From NCBI RefSeq assembly GCF_000445185.1, contig NZ_AVAF01000115.1:1-53942 (forward strand): a stretch of DNA of 53,942 nt, written 5' to 3'. Positions 9,069 through 16,472 of this stretch are shown piece by piece (the first letter of the stretch is position 1; every line of letters begins with the position of its first letter). A program made the translations under genes and the position numbers. Source of the DNA: Thermoanaerobacter sp. A7A. Its GTDB lineage: Bacteria; Bacillota; Thermoanaerobacteria; Thermoanaerobacterales; Thermoanaerobacteraceae. The notes beneath the pieces were generated by a model. That model saw only the letters and a program-made list of their open reading frames with translations. It was not told the DNA's origin and made no database searches.

Positions 9069-9494
9069 GTGAAAGCAATAAATGGTGGAATAGATGAAAA
9101 ACTTTTTGAAGAACTTTTAAAAATAAATAGGAATACTAATTTTCATCAATTAATAGGGGTGCATGTAGCAGAATTAGGGAAGGGTTATGCTGTTACAAAA
9201 ATAGAAATTGAAGAAAAACACTTAAATCCTCTTGGCATTGCTCATGGAGGCGTGCTTTTTTCTTTGATGGATATTACAATGGGTATGGCAGCTCGCACAG
9301 TTGGAAAGCAAGTGGTGACTCTTGAAATGAATATAAATTATGTTTCACCTGCAAATTTGGTTGACAAAGTAAAGGCGATTGGAAAAATAGTACATGCTGG
9401 CAATAAAACTACTGTTGCAGTTTGTGAGGCTTACACAGAAGAGGGGAGACTTTTGGCTGTGGCAAGAGAAACTTTTTTCAATGTACTGGATTAA
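9069..9494 (+). CDS. PaaI-type hotdog-fold thioesterase
   Basis: A 141-residue acyl-CoA thioesterase-like protein. The hotdog signature is clear: HLNPLGIAHGGVLFSLMD, where the HGG segment begins the central helix, then VTLEMNINYVSPA, the sheet that forms the dimer. Members hydrolyse aryl- or acyl-CoA; the substrate here is unknown. The start is GTG 9069 after GAGGAGGGCGGG. TATAAT at 9032-9037 is a likely -10, placing the promoter next to the end of element 1, so the insertion may have altered its upstream promoter region. Confidence 0.87.
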   Translation: MKAINGGIDEKLFEELLKINRNTNFHQLIGVHVAELGKGYAVTKIEIEEKHLNPLGIAHGGVLFSLMDITMGMAARTVGKQVVTLEMNINYVSPANLVDKVKAIGKIVHAGNKTTVAVCEAYTEEGRLLAVARETFFNVLD

Positions 9495-9547
9495 GTATTT
9501 TTGTGGTATAATTTTGGCAAAAGAGTTGATTAGAGGGGGAATTTTTT

Positions 9548-10294
9548 ATGAATTTTGATAGCTTTTTGTATAACACAAGGCCATTTTTAAATTACCTTTT
9601 TGACTTTTATAGCAACCTTGAAGAAAAAAGTTTAAGCAGTGTAATATACAATGCTGATGGAAAGGATAAGGTTTCAGTTTTGGTTGTAGATATGCTAAAT
9701 GGTTTTTGTAAAAGCGGTCCATTGGCTAGTCCAAGAGTTGCAGGGATAATAGAACCCATAAAAAATTTATTAAAGGCCTGCTACAGAATGGGTATAAAAA
9801 ATGTGTTCTTTTTAAATGACGCTCATCCTTCAGATGCAGTTGAATTTGAAGAATTTCCACCTCACTGTGTAAAAGACACTTTTGAAAGTGAAATTGTTAA
9901 CGAATTAAAAGAAGTAGTTGAAGGAGAACCTGTGATTGTAGAGAAAAATTCGTTGAATGTGTTTTTTGGAGGGGAATTAGAAGGCGGGAATGAGTTTTTA
10001 AAGAAAGTTGTTGAAATGATAAAGGAAGGAAAATCTACTTTTATCGTTGTAGGAGATTGTACTGATTTATGCGTTTACCAGACGGCTATGTCTATAAAAA
10101 TGATTGCAAATGCCAATAATCTTAAAGTAAATGTAATTGTACCGGAAAATTGCGTTGAAACCTATGATACATCTGTAAAAACTGCCGAGTCCCTCAAGAT
10201 AATGCCTCATGATGGCAATTTGATACATACCATGTTTTTGTATCACATGAAATTAAACGGTATAGAAGTTGTAAAAGAGCTGTTGGAGGAGTAA
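9548..10294 (+). CDS. Isochorismatase-family cysteine hydrolase
   Basis: A 248-residue member of the isochorismatase/nicotinamidase fold. The catalytic triad is visible: Asp48 in VVDMLNGF, Lys133 in VEKNSLNVFF, and Cys175 in DCTDLCVYQ. The NDAHPSDAVEF stretch matches the metal-site region of nicotinamidases (D-x-H), so a nicotinamidase-like amidase is the best guess, though the N-terminal 40 residues are an extension of unknown role. It has a GAGGGGGA ribosome site and its own -10 (TATAAT 9507-9512). Confidence 0.82.
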   Translation: MNFDSFLYNTRPFLNYLFDFYSNLEEKSLSSVIYNADGKDKVSVLVVDMLNGFCKSGPLASPRVAGIIEPIKNLLKACYRMGIKNVFFLNDAHPSDAVEFEEFPPHCVKDTFESEIVNELKEVVEGEPVIVEKNSLNVFFGGELEGGNEFLKKVVEMIKEGKSTFIVVGDCTDLCVYQTAMSIKMIANANNLKVNVIVPENCVETYDTSVKTAESLKIMPHDGNLIHTMFLYHMKLNGIEVVKELLEE

Positions 10295-10306
10295 TAAAAT
10301 TCCATA

Positions 10307-10334
10307 TTGACTTTAGGAAATTTTAGTATATAAT
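10307..10334 (+). promoter_or_regulatory. Promoter of the phasin-like/ubiB/tetR/patatin operon
   Basis: TTGACT (10307-10312), a 16-base spacer and TATAAT (10329-10334). The palindrome at 10354-10363 lies just past the predicted transcription start. Confidence 0.7.
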
Positions 10335-10353
10335 ATTAGTAGAGATATTAGGA

Positions 10354-10363
10354 CGGATGTCCG
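10354..10363 (+). promoter_or_regulatory. Palindrome CGGATGTCCG, candidate operator
   Basis: A perfect 4-2-4 inverted repeat, GC-rich in AT-rich surroundings, about 20 bases after the -10. A TetR-family gene lies in the same operon and could act here by blocking elongation or initiation. No direct evidence links them. Confidence 0.35.
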
Positions 10364-10389
10364 AATTAATTTTGAAAGGGGTTATAAAT

Positions 10390-10716
10390 ATGACAAGTTT
10401 GCTTGAAAAATCTATCAATTTTGGCTTAGGATTATTTGCATTATCGCGAGAGAAAATAGAAAAAATAGTAGAAGAGCTTGTAGATAGAGGAGAAGTTGCA
10501 AGAGAAGATGCACAAAAAATGGTAAAAGACTTAGTAAAAAAAGGTGAAGAACAGAAGGAAGAATTGAGAAAAATGATTAAAGACGCAGTTGCTGAAACGT
10601 TAGATTACATGAACATCGCCAAAAAGGAGGACATTGTTAGTAAAGAAGATATAAGAAATATTGTTCGTGAGGAAGTCAGAAAAGTGCTGGAGGAAATGCA
10701 AAACACAAAGAAATAA
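10390..10716 (+). CDS. Phasin-like coiled-coil protein
   Basis: 108 residues from the ATG at 10390, chosen because GAAAGGGG sits just before it; an in-frame ATG at 10357 overlaps the palindrome and has no ribosome site. An N-terminal amphipathic stretch is followed by almost continuous charged helix (KIEKIVEELVDRGEV, KKGEEQKEELRKMI). It resembles the PHA-granule-associated (phasin) family that often precedes ubiB in Firmicutes. A likely role is membrane or granule association together with the UbiB kinase; this is inferred from neighbourhood. Confidence 0.75.
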   Translation: MTSLLEKSINFGLGLFALSREKIEKIVEELVDRGEVAREDAQKMVKDLVKKGEEQKEELRKMIKDAVAETLDYMNIAKKEDIVSKEDIRNIVREEVRKVLEEMQNTKK

Positions 10717-10750
10717 GTAACTATAAAATTTTGATGACAGGTGTGAAATA

Positions 10751-12427
10751 ATGCAACATTTAAGAAGATACAGAGAAATAGTTTTTGTATTCATCAAATA
10801 CGGGTTTGGTGCTATAATTGACAATATTGGAATTTTAAAACATATAAATGTAAGAAGAAAAATCTTGAAGCAAACAAATGATGAAAATATTGCGAAACTT
10901 TCCCGGGGAGAAAGGTTAAGACTTGCTCTTGAAGAATTAGGACCTACTTTTATAAAGATGGGGCAGATTTTAAGCACAAGGTCTGATATTTTGCCAAAAG
11001 ATATAATAAAGGAATTGGAAAAATTACAGGACAAAGCTCCTGCTTTTTCTTTTGATGAGGTGAAATCAGTTATACAAAATGAATTTGGCGAAAGTTTGGA
11101 GGAAACCTATGCTGAATTTGAGCCTACTCCTCTAGCGGCGGCTTCTATAGCACAAGTTCACAAGGCTTTGTTGTGGTCAGGCAAAACTGTTGTTGTCAAG
11201 GTTCAAAGGCCAGGGATAGAAAAAATCATAGCCCAAGATATGAGGATATTAGAAGATATTTCCAAATTTGTTGATAATCATACAAAGTATGGGAAAATAT
11301 ATAATTTTACAAAAATGGTAGAAGACTTCAAAAAGAGATTGGGAGAGGAATTAGATTTTAGAATAGAGGGGGAAAACGCAGAAAAGTTCAAAAAGAATTT
11401 TTTAAAAGACAAAAAAGTCAAAATTCCTTCTATAATCTGGACCCATACGACAAGACGTGTATTGACGATGGAATACATTGATGGCATTCCGTTAAATGAT
11501 TTTAATGCAATTGAGGAGGCTGGATTAGACCGCGGTGCAATTGCAAGAAACCTTGCAAAATCTGTATTGAATCAGATTTTAAGGGATGGTTTTTTCCATG
11601 GAGACCCTCATCCGGGAAATATTATGGTGCTAGAGGATGGGACAATAGCATTTTTAGATTTTGGAATGGTAGGTAGCTTAAGCCCAGAAAGGAAAAGACA
11701 GTTTTCTAAAATGTTGTTGGGGATTGTTTACAAAAATAGCAGGATGATTATTGAAAGCGTTATAGATTTAAATGCGATGACTTTAAATGTTAATATGAAA
11801 AAGCTAGAAAAAGATATAAATAATTTGCGAGATAGATATGTTGAAATACCGCTAGAAAAGCTCAAAGTTGGAGAAGTCCTCAATGGGATATTTGACCTTG
11901 TATTTTCGTATAATATTGTAATTCCCAATGAATTTAATATGCTGGCTAAAAGCCTTATAACGTTAGAGGGGATAGTAGAAAAGTTAGATCCCAAAATTAG
12001 CGTTTTAGAAGTGGCAAAACCAATTGCAAAGCAGTTGATACCTAAAATGTTTTCTACTCAACATATGAAAGAAGAGATAATAAATGCCACAATGGATTAT
12101 AGCAGATTGATAAAAGAGTTGCCATCATTTTTATTGAATTTTTTAAGGAAAACAGAAGAAGAAAATTATGCTATAGAATTGAAAATAAGAGACCTTGAAA
12201 ATTTAGAGAAACGGGTTGATAAGGTATTTAATCGACTTTCCACCAGTATTATACTTTTGGCTTTAAGTATTGTCATTGCAGGGATTTTAATAGGGTCAGG
12301 AATGAGTGCTAATGCTGGTGCAGAAATGTATAAGCTTAATGGGATAATTTTAAAGATTGGTTTAGCGATAGCTTTTGTCATAGTTTTAGGTTTAGCAATT
12401 TCTATTTTCCGATCTGGGCGGCTTTAA
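10751..12427 (+). CDS. UbiB/ABC1-family atypical kinase
   Basis: 558 residues of the ADCK/UbiB family. Signature parts: GPTFIKMGQILSTRSD (KxGQ motif), AAASIAQVHKA (Ala-rich loop replacing the P-loop), the FRIEGENAEKF ExD-type segment, FFHGDPHPGN (catalytic loop) and AFLDFGMVG (DFG). The C-terminus has two hydrophobic helices (about 490-555), as in bacterial members anchored in the membrane. These ATPases support isoprenoid-lipid metabolism. A Firmicute without ubiquinone would use it for another lipid. The symbol ubiB is used loosely in the literature and is not given here. Confidence 0.9.
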   Translation: MQHLRRYREIVFVFIKYGFGAIIDNIGILKHINVRRKILKQTNDENIAKLSRGERLRLALEELGPTFIKMGQILSTRSDILPKDIIKELEKLQDKAPAFSFDEVKSVIQNEFGESLEETYAEFEPTPLAAASIAQVHKALLWSGKTVVVKVQRPGIEKIIAQDMRILEDISKFVDNHTKYGKIYNFTKMVEDFKKRLGEELDFRIEGENAEKFKKNFLKDKKVKIPSIIWTHTTRRVLTMEYIDGIPLNDFNAIEEAGLDRGAIARNLAKSVLNQILRDGFFHGDPHPGNIMVLEDGTIAFLDFGMVGSLSPERKRQFSKMLLGIVYKNSRMIIESVIDLNAMTLNVNMKKLEKDINNLRDRYVEIPLEKLKVGEVLNGIFDLVFSYNIVIPNEFNMLAKSLITLEGIVEKLDPKISVLEVAKPIAKQLIPKMFSTQHMKEEIINATMDYSRLIKELPSFLLNFLRKTEEENYAIELKIRDLENLEKRVDKVFNRLSTSIILLALSIVIAGILIGSGMSANAGAEMYKLNGIILKIGLAIAFVIVLGLAISIFRSGRL

Positions 12428-12456
12428 TAAATAAACTTCAAAAGGGGAAATCCAAG

Positions 12457-13026
12457 ATGGAAGGAAGAAACCAATCGCAAAGAATATTAAATGCTGCATA
12501 TAAGTGTATTTCAACTAAAGGATATGCTAATGTTTCCTTAAGAGACATTGCAGAGGAAGCTGGTGTTGTGTTAAGCCAATTGCATTATTATTTTGGCAGT
12601 AAGGAAGGGCTTTTTACAGAGGTAATAAAGATGATGATAGATAAATATTTAAAAGAAATAAATGAAGCTTTGAGTATGGGAGAAACTGCAAAAGATAAGA
12701 TGCTATCCTTAGTGAATTTTTTTAAAGACCTTTTAAAAAATAATCCAGGACTTTTTAAACTGTTGTACGATTTTACAGGTTTAGCTATGTGGTCCTCTTC
12801 TTTTAACAGTTTATTAAAAGATTTATTTAATGACTTATCTAAAATGATTGAGGAAAAAATTTTAAGTAACAGTGCTTTAGGAGAGAATTTTAGAAATTAT
12901 TCTCCACGAGCAGTAGCGAGGATGATACTTGGTGCAATGTTTGGTACGGGAATTCAAGTGATTTTAGATTCTAATGAAAATGAAATTTTGGATGCGTTAA
13001 ATGCCATACAAATTATTTTTGAATAG
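12457..13026 (+). CDS. TetR-family transcriptional regulator
   Basis: 189 residues with the typical N-terminal three-helix DNA-binding domain: ILNAAYKCISTKGYANVSLRDIAEE is split by the turn, then the recognition helix region LSQLHYYFGSKEGLF. The C-terminal ligand domain is helical and not diagnostic. It sits 30 bases after ubiB and 16 before the patatin gene, so it is part of the same operon. Many TetR proteins in such positions sense acyl-CoA or membrane-active compounds. A candidate operator lies at the operon promoter. Confidence 0.9.
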   Translation: MEGRNQSQRILNAAYKCISTKGYANVSLRDIAEEAGVVLSQLHYYFGSKEGLFTEVIKMMIDKYLKEINEALSMGETAKDKMLSLVNFFKDLLKNNPGLFKLLYDFTGLAMWSSSFNSLLKDLFNDLSKMIEEKILSNSALGENFRNYSPRAVARMILGAMFGTGIQVILDSNENEILDALNAIQIIFE

Positions 13027-13041
13027 AAATGGTGATGAAAA

Positions 13042-13914
13042 ATGAGACCCAAAATAGGACTTATACTAGGTGGTGGAGCAGCAAGAGGATATGCGCACTT
13101 AGGTATACTAAAAAGATTTGAAGAAGAAAATATTCCTATTGATTTTATAATAGGCATAAGTATGGGAGCGATAATAGGAGCAATCTATGCTTCAGGACAT
13201 AATGTAGACAAACTTATAAGTGATGCAAAAAAGATTAATATGTTAAAATTTATAAGTTTATTGGATTTTAAAGCCTCACGAACCGGCTTAGTAAAGGGTG
13301 AAAAAATAGAGAAATACTTGCGGGGTTATGTGAAAGAAAGTTTTGAGGAACTTAATATTCCTCTATATATTGTGGCTACTGATATTCAAACAGGAAAAGA
13401 AATAGTATTTTCAGAGGGAGACTTGATAAAAGCTATAAGGGCAAGCATTTCTATCCCCGTCTTTTTTGAACCCGTGGAGTACAATGGAACCAAGTTAGTT
13501 GATGGGTCAATTGTTGATTCTGAGGCAATAGAATTAGCAGCTAAATTGGGTGCAGATATAATTATAGAATGTGATGTGAGCTCTAGCATAGATATGGGAG
13601 TTTTTGAAAAAACCTTTTATTCTTTAGCTAATAGTGATAGGTTGCTGCCTCTAAAAAAATATTTCAATTTAAAAAGAACATTGCCCGAAATCATATCTAT
13701 TACAGCTACAACTATGAAGTTATTAAAAGACAGCTCTAACAAAAATTCTGAAAAAACAGAGAGGGGTAAAAGAGTCTATACAATAAAACCTAATGTTAAT
13801 AATATTCGCTGGTATAGGTTTGACCAGGCGGGAAAATGCATAAATATGGGATTTGAAGCTGCCGATTCTATTGTTTGGAAAATAAAGAAAGAAATTAACA
13901 TACAAAATGAATAA
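13042..13914 (+). CDS. Patatin-like phospholipase (RssA/YchK type)
   Basis: 290 residues. The Ser-Asp dyad and oxyanion loop are present: GGGAARGYAHLG at 10-21, the nucleophile Ser40 in GISMGA, and Asp154 in VDGSIVDSE. Bacterial single-domain members act as lysophospholipases or acyl hydrolases in the cytoplasm or at the membrane. Placement after UbiB and TetR supports a membrane-lipid role. The stop codon forms the first three bases of the 10-bp direct repeat made by element 2. Confidence 0.9.
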   Translation: MRPKIGLILGGGAARGYAHLGILKRFEEENIPIDFIIGISMGAIIGAIYASGHNVDKLISDAKKINMLKFISLLDFKASRTGLVKGEKIEKYLRGYVKESFEELNIPLYIVATDIQTGKEIVFSEGDLIKAIRASISIPVFFEPVEYNGTKLVDGSIVDSEAIELAAKLGADIIIECDVSSSIDMGVFEKTFYSLANSDRLLPLKKYFNLKRTLPEIISITATTMKLLKDSSNKNSEKTERGKRVYTIKPNVNNIRWYRFDQAGKCINMGFEAADSIVWKIKKEINIQNE

Positions 13915-13921
13915 TTTATGT
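13912..13921 (+). repeat. 10-bp direct repeat, left flank of element 2
   Basis: TAATTTATGT occurs here and again at 14092-14101, exactly bordering element 2. It is best read as a target-site duplication. The first three bases are the stop codon of the patatin gene. Confidence 0.7.
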
Positions 13922-14091
13922 CAGACTGTAGACAAAGTCATTTTTAAAAAGTCTCCGCTTTTATGCGCAAGGTGTAGTGTGTCTCATCTGCCCAAAATGA
14001 GCCTTAGACACGACTTAGATACGTGAGCCTGCACCCTAGCATAAAAGCAGGAGACTTTAAATTACATACAAAAAGGTTTGTTAACAATCTG
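13922..14091 (+). mobile_element. Element 2: 170-bp non-coding palindromic element with the same ends as element 1
   Basis: The left end CAGACTGTAGACAAAG is almost the same as the left end of element 1. The complement of the right end, CAGATTGTTAACAAAC, resembles that element's right end. The interior differs: 13948-13966 pairs with 14039-14058 (19 bp, one bulge), enclosing smaller helices such as CTCAT/ATGAG and GTGTCT/AGACAC. It is flanked by the 10-bp repeat TAATTTATGT. Without it, the stop codons of the two convergent genes would be only 7 bases apart. It codes for nothing recognisable. Confidence 0.72.
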
Positions 14092-14101
14092 TAATTTATG
14101 T
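14092..14101 (+). repeat. 10-bp direct repeat, right flank of element 2
   Basis: Second copy of TAATTTATGT, ending at the base before the stop codon of the minus-strand gene at 14102. Confidence 0.7.
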
Positions 14102-14557
14102 TTATTCTTCTAGAGAATTTTTTTCATGAATATCAAGGTAAATTTCGATAATAGTATTTATTACAATAAAGTTAACCTTTAGGATTATTTTTTTATTTTC
14201 AATTGTTAAGACTCTGCCATCAAAAATGTTTTTTATTAATATGGGGTCTATTTTTTCTACCTCTTTTCCGTATAAGCCATATAGTTTTTCTTTTACGTAT
14301 TTTTCTATTTCAATAGCCAATTTATTGTCAGCATTATTTATGTGCACAATTATCTCTGTGACTACTCTTTGAGGCTTGTTTTTTAGGGATTCATTAAGTT
14401 TTGACACCTTTTCACTTAATTCAATGTTATTCATTCTATAAGCTTCTTTTTCAAAAATTAGTTTTTCAATTTTAATACCATTTACTGCATTTATAATAGA
14501 ACTTCCAGTAATAAAGCCAAGAATAAAGATGCCAATATAAATATGAAACTTTCTCAC
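14102..14557 (-). CDS. ytrI: YtrI-like sporulation membrane protein
   Basis: 151 residues: one N-terminal transmembrane segment (about 5-25), then a predicted helical and charged extracytoplasmic part. Sequence alone is weak, but it overlaps the upstream ytrH gene by four bases and has the size and topology of Bacillus YtrI, whose gene is paired with ytrH and read by the mother-cell factor sigma-E. The assignment therefore rests mainly on context. Its stop codon abuts the right flank of element 2. Confidence 0.6.
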   Translation of the reverse strand: MRKFHIYIGIFILGFITGSSIINAVNGIKIEKLIFEKEAYRMNNIELSEKVSKLNESLKNKPQRVVTEIIVHINNADNKLAIEIEKYVKEKLYGLYGKEVEKIDPILIKNIFDGRVLTIENKKIILKVNFIVINTIIEIYLDIHEKNSLEE

Positions 14558-14889
14558 TTCAAATCACCAACAATAAAAGAAATAATTTTAAACCCTGCAT
14601 AAGATCCTAAAAAGGCTCCTAGAATTATTAAGCCTTGTTTTATAAGTTGTGTAAATTCACCCTTTAAACCTATTTCAAAGCCTCTTATAGCGGAGAAAGA
14701 TCCTCCAAGTCCTATTAATATTGCCCATAAGCGTATGTCTTTTAATATCATGTTTATGACTTTAATAGGAGAATCTGAAGTAAAAATAGAAGATAGAGCG
14801 CCAATAAGCGTCCCGCCGATGACAACTCCCATTGAAGTGAAAAAAGGGATGGAAAATACTTTTATAGCTTTAAAAATCATATTGAACAC
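14554..14889 (-). CDS. ytrH: Sporulation membrane protein YtrH
   Basis: 111 residues with about three hydrophobic helices and the family pattern: FTSMGVVIGGTLIGALSSIF near the N-terminus, then LWAILIGLGGSFSAIRGFE and LKGEFTQLIKQGL, ending in a last membrane helix. The length equals that of Bacillus YtrH, a spore-envelope protein made in the mother cell. The start ATG has GAGGTG upstream. In Bacillus ytrHI also lies in the dnaE/ytoI neighbourhood, which occurs about 16 kb away here. Confidence 0.8.
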   Translation of the reverse strand: MFNMIFKAIKVFSIPFFTSMGVVIGGTLIGALSSIFTSDSPIKVINMILKDIRLWAILIGLGGSFSAIRGFEIGLKGEFTQLIKQGLIILGAFLGSYAGFKIISFIVGDLK

Positions 14890-14963
14890 CTCATATAATT
14901 ATATGCTCTAAGTTTTAGCAAAAAGCATAGAAAAACGGATATTTTTTTTGCTAAAGGGAGAAA

Positions 14964-15070
14964 TGCTGAATAAATATAAGGAAAAATTCAAAATATTAGA
15001 AGATATAAGGAAATTTCAAGCTATAACCGATTTCTTCCCTTGTGGTATAATAAAAATTGAAATGGAAATC
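14964..15070 (+). pseudogene. Possible remnant of a copA-type P-ATPase gene
   Basis: Translation of this stretch contains KEKFKILED followed by KFQAI. The copA gene of this window has KEKFKILED followed by KFEAI at the same spacing (near 4.1 kb). About 15 of 19 residues agree in one frame, and roughly 76% of bases over 54 positions. No other ATPase motif survives. The match is short and AT-rich, so chance cannot be excluded; the in-frame protein agreement is the main support. Confidence 0.4.
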
Positions 15071-15103
15071 AAAATTTTAAGATTATTTAATGCACAAATC
15101 AAA

Positions 15104-15231
15104 AGCTGCTTATACTGGAATAAATTTAATTACAGGAGGTGTGTTGGACACGCCAGAGAAGGAACAGATGGCAGTCTGTGACTCTGCAGCCCACTAATTC
15201 ATTGGCGATGCAGTTCATAGTGTAAGCAGCT
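15104..15231 (+). ncRNA. Candidate structured leader RNA closed by a 13-bp helix
   Basis: AGCTGCTTATACT (15104-15116) pairs along its full length, with one G-U, with AGTGTAAGCAGCT (15219-15231). Inside are hairpin GGTGTG/CACGCC (15138-15154), a two-part hairpin with CAGAG/CTCTG outside ACAGA/TCTGT (15154-15186) separated by a purine-rich internal loop, and a weaker CAGCC/GGC-TG arm. This is a multi-branched fold. The ribosome site and GTG of the 56-aa protein follow within 19 bases. It does not match any riboswitch class I can recall, and may be a cis-regulator. Confidence 0.5.
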
Positions 15232-15249
15232 AATTAAGAGGTGATTGCT

Positions 15250-15420
15250 GTGGAATGCCCAAATTGCAAAAGTACGAATGTGGGCAAAATAGGGAATAAC
15301 CTGTATTTTTGCAGGGATTGCAATTGCGAGATAAAGATAAAAAAGTGCACAGCTGTTGTGAGCATGTATGATTCGGAAGGTTGCATAAGCAAGAGATTTA
15401 AAGTTTGTTACAATGCATAA
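15250..15420 (+). CDS. Small cysteine-rich zinc-ribbon protein (56 aa)
   Basis: A short gene: GTG at 15250, AAGAGGTG ribosome site, TAA 15418-15420, terminator right after. The protein begins VECPNCKSTNVGKIGNN and has CPNC at 3-6 and CRDCNC at 21-26, a treble-clef or zinc-ribbon pair, then further Cys at 33, 45 and 53. The C-terminal part (VVSMYDSEGCISKRFKV) is not recognised. It resembles the ribbon of some transposases and RNA-binding proteins, but nothing else of a transposase is present. Function unknown; the structured leader suggests regulated expression. Confidence 0.7.
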   Translation: MECPNCKSTNVGKIGNNLYFCRDCNCEIKIKKCTAVVSMYDSEGCISKRFKVCYNA

Positions 15421-15421
15421 A

Positions 15422-15445
15422 GGAGGGGTTATCCCCTCTATTTAT
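15422..15445 (+). terminator. Terminator after the small cysteine-rich gene
   Basis: GGAGGGG, a TTAT loop and CCCCTCT form the stem, followed by a T-rich stretch broken by A. It separates this small unit from murB. Confidence 0.65.
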
Positions 15446-15566
15446 TTTGTGAAAAAAAAGTGATATTATAAAATTGCATATAAAGTTTCATTTTGGAATG
15501 AAAACAATATATTATTGATAGACTATAGATGGAGTAGTTAAACTTTAAATTTTGAGGAGTGGTAGA

Positions 15567-16472
15567 GTGATTGAGATAGTTGACAAATTGAAAGATATCT
15601 TAAGAGAAGGGAAATTGTATTTAAACGAGCCCATGAAAAGACACACTTCTTTTAAAATAGGTGGACCTGCAGATGTGTTAGTTGTACCAAATAATCGTAA
15701 AGAATTATTGGAAGTCATATTTTTGTTGAAAGGAGAAAACATTCCTTTTTTTATACTAGGAAATGGTACTAATTTATTGGTAAGTGAAAAGGGCATTAGA
15801 GGAGTTGTAATAAAATTATCCTCTTTAAGGAATGTAATGGTAGAAGGTAATAGCATAATTGCTGAAGCGGGAGCCCCTCTTTCCTATATTGCCAATGTGG
15901 CACTTGTACATGAACTTGCGGGATTTGAATTTGCTAGCGGGATTCCTGGCACTTTAGGTGGAGCAATAGTGATGAACGCAGGAGCTTATGGGCCTGAAAT
16001 GAAGGACGTGGTAGAAAAAGTAGAGGTTTTAGATGAAAAAGGCAATATATTGATTTTATCAAACGAAGAAATGAATTTTTCCTATAGACACAGCATTATT
16101 CAGGAAAAGGATTGGATTGTTTTAAGAGCATGGCTTAGTTTAACAAAGGGGAAATACGAAGAAATAAAAAGCAAAATGGAGGAACTAAATGCAAAAAGAA
16201 AGGAAAAACAGCCTTTAGAGTATCCCAGTGCCGGAAGTACTTTTAAAAGGCCACCTGGATATTATGCTGGAAAATTGATTGAGGAGGCAGGACTTAAAGG
16301 TTATTCAATTGGAGGGGCTAAAGTTTCTGAAAAGCATTCGGGATTTATTATAAATACTGGCAATGCAACTTTCTACGATGTTTTAAATTTGATTGAACAT
16401 ATACAAAAAGTAGTAAAAGAAAAGTTTGGAGTGGAACTTGTACCAGAAATAAAAATAGTAGGAGAGAAATAG
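15567..16472 (+). CDS. murB: UDP-N-acetylenolpyruvoylglucosamine reductase MurB
   Basis: FAD enzyme reducing the enolpyruvyl group to make UDP-MurNAc for peptidoglycan. 301 residues from GTG 15567, which has GAGGAGT eight bases before it; the in-frame TTG at 15552 overlaps that site and is rejected. Landmarks: RHTSFKIGGPAD, the FAD-binding LGNGTNLLVS, GIPGTLGGAIVMNAGAYG, FSYRHSI, and the catalytic AGSTFKRPPGYYAGKLIEEAGL. It heads the set murB-PHP-rapZ-yvcK; the next gene begins at the base after its stop. Confidence 0.95.
   Translation: MIEIVDKLKDILREGKLYLNEPMKRHTSFKIGGPADVLVVPNNRKELLEVIFLLKGENIPFFILGNGTNLLVSEKGIRGVVIKLSSLRNVMVEGNSIIAEAGAPLSYIANVALVHELAGFEFASGIPGTLGGAIVMNAGAYGPEMKDVVEKVEVLDEKGNILILSNEEMNFSYRHSIIQEKDWIVLRAWLSLTKGKYEEIKSKMEELNAKRKEKQPLEYPSAGSTFKRPPGYYAGKLIEEAGLKGYSIGGAKVSEKHSGFIINTGNATFYDVLNLIEHIQKVVKEKFGVELVPEIKIVGEK

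Noticed and set aside
10600-11034. 144-codon minus-strand frame across the phasin-like and ubiB starts
   Set aside because: Opposite supported coding sequence, no ribosome site, low-complexity hydrophobic translation.
14948-15181. A 77-codon open frame as a gene
   Set aside because: Its second half runs through the candidate structured RNA, there is no good ribosome site, and only a short ATPase-like stretch is recognisable; treated as relic plus RNA.
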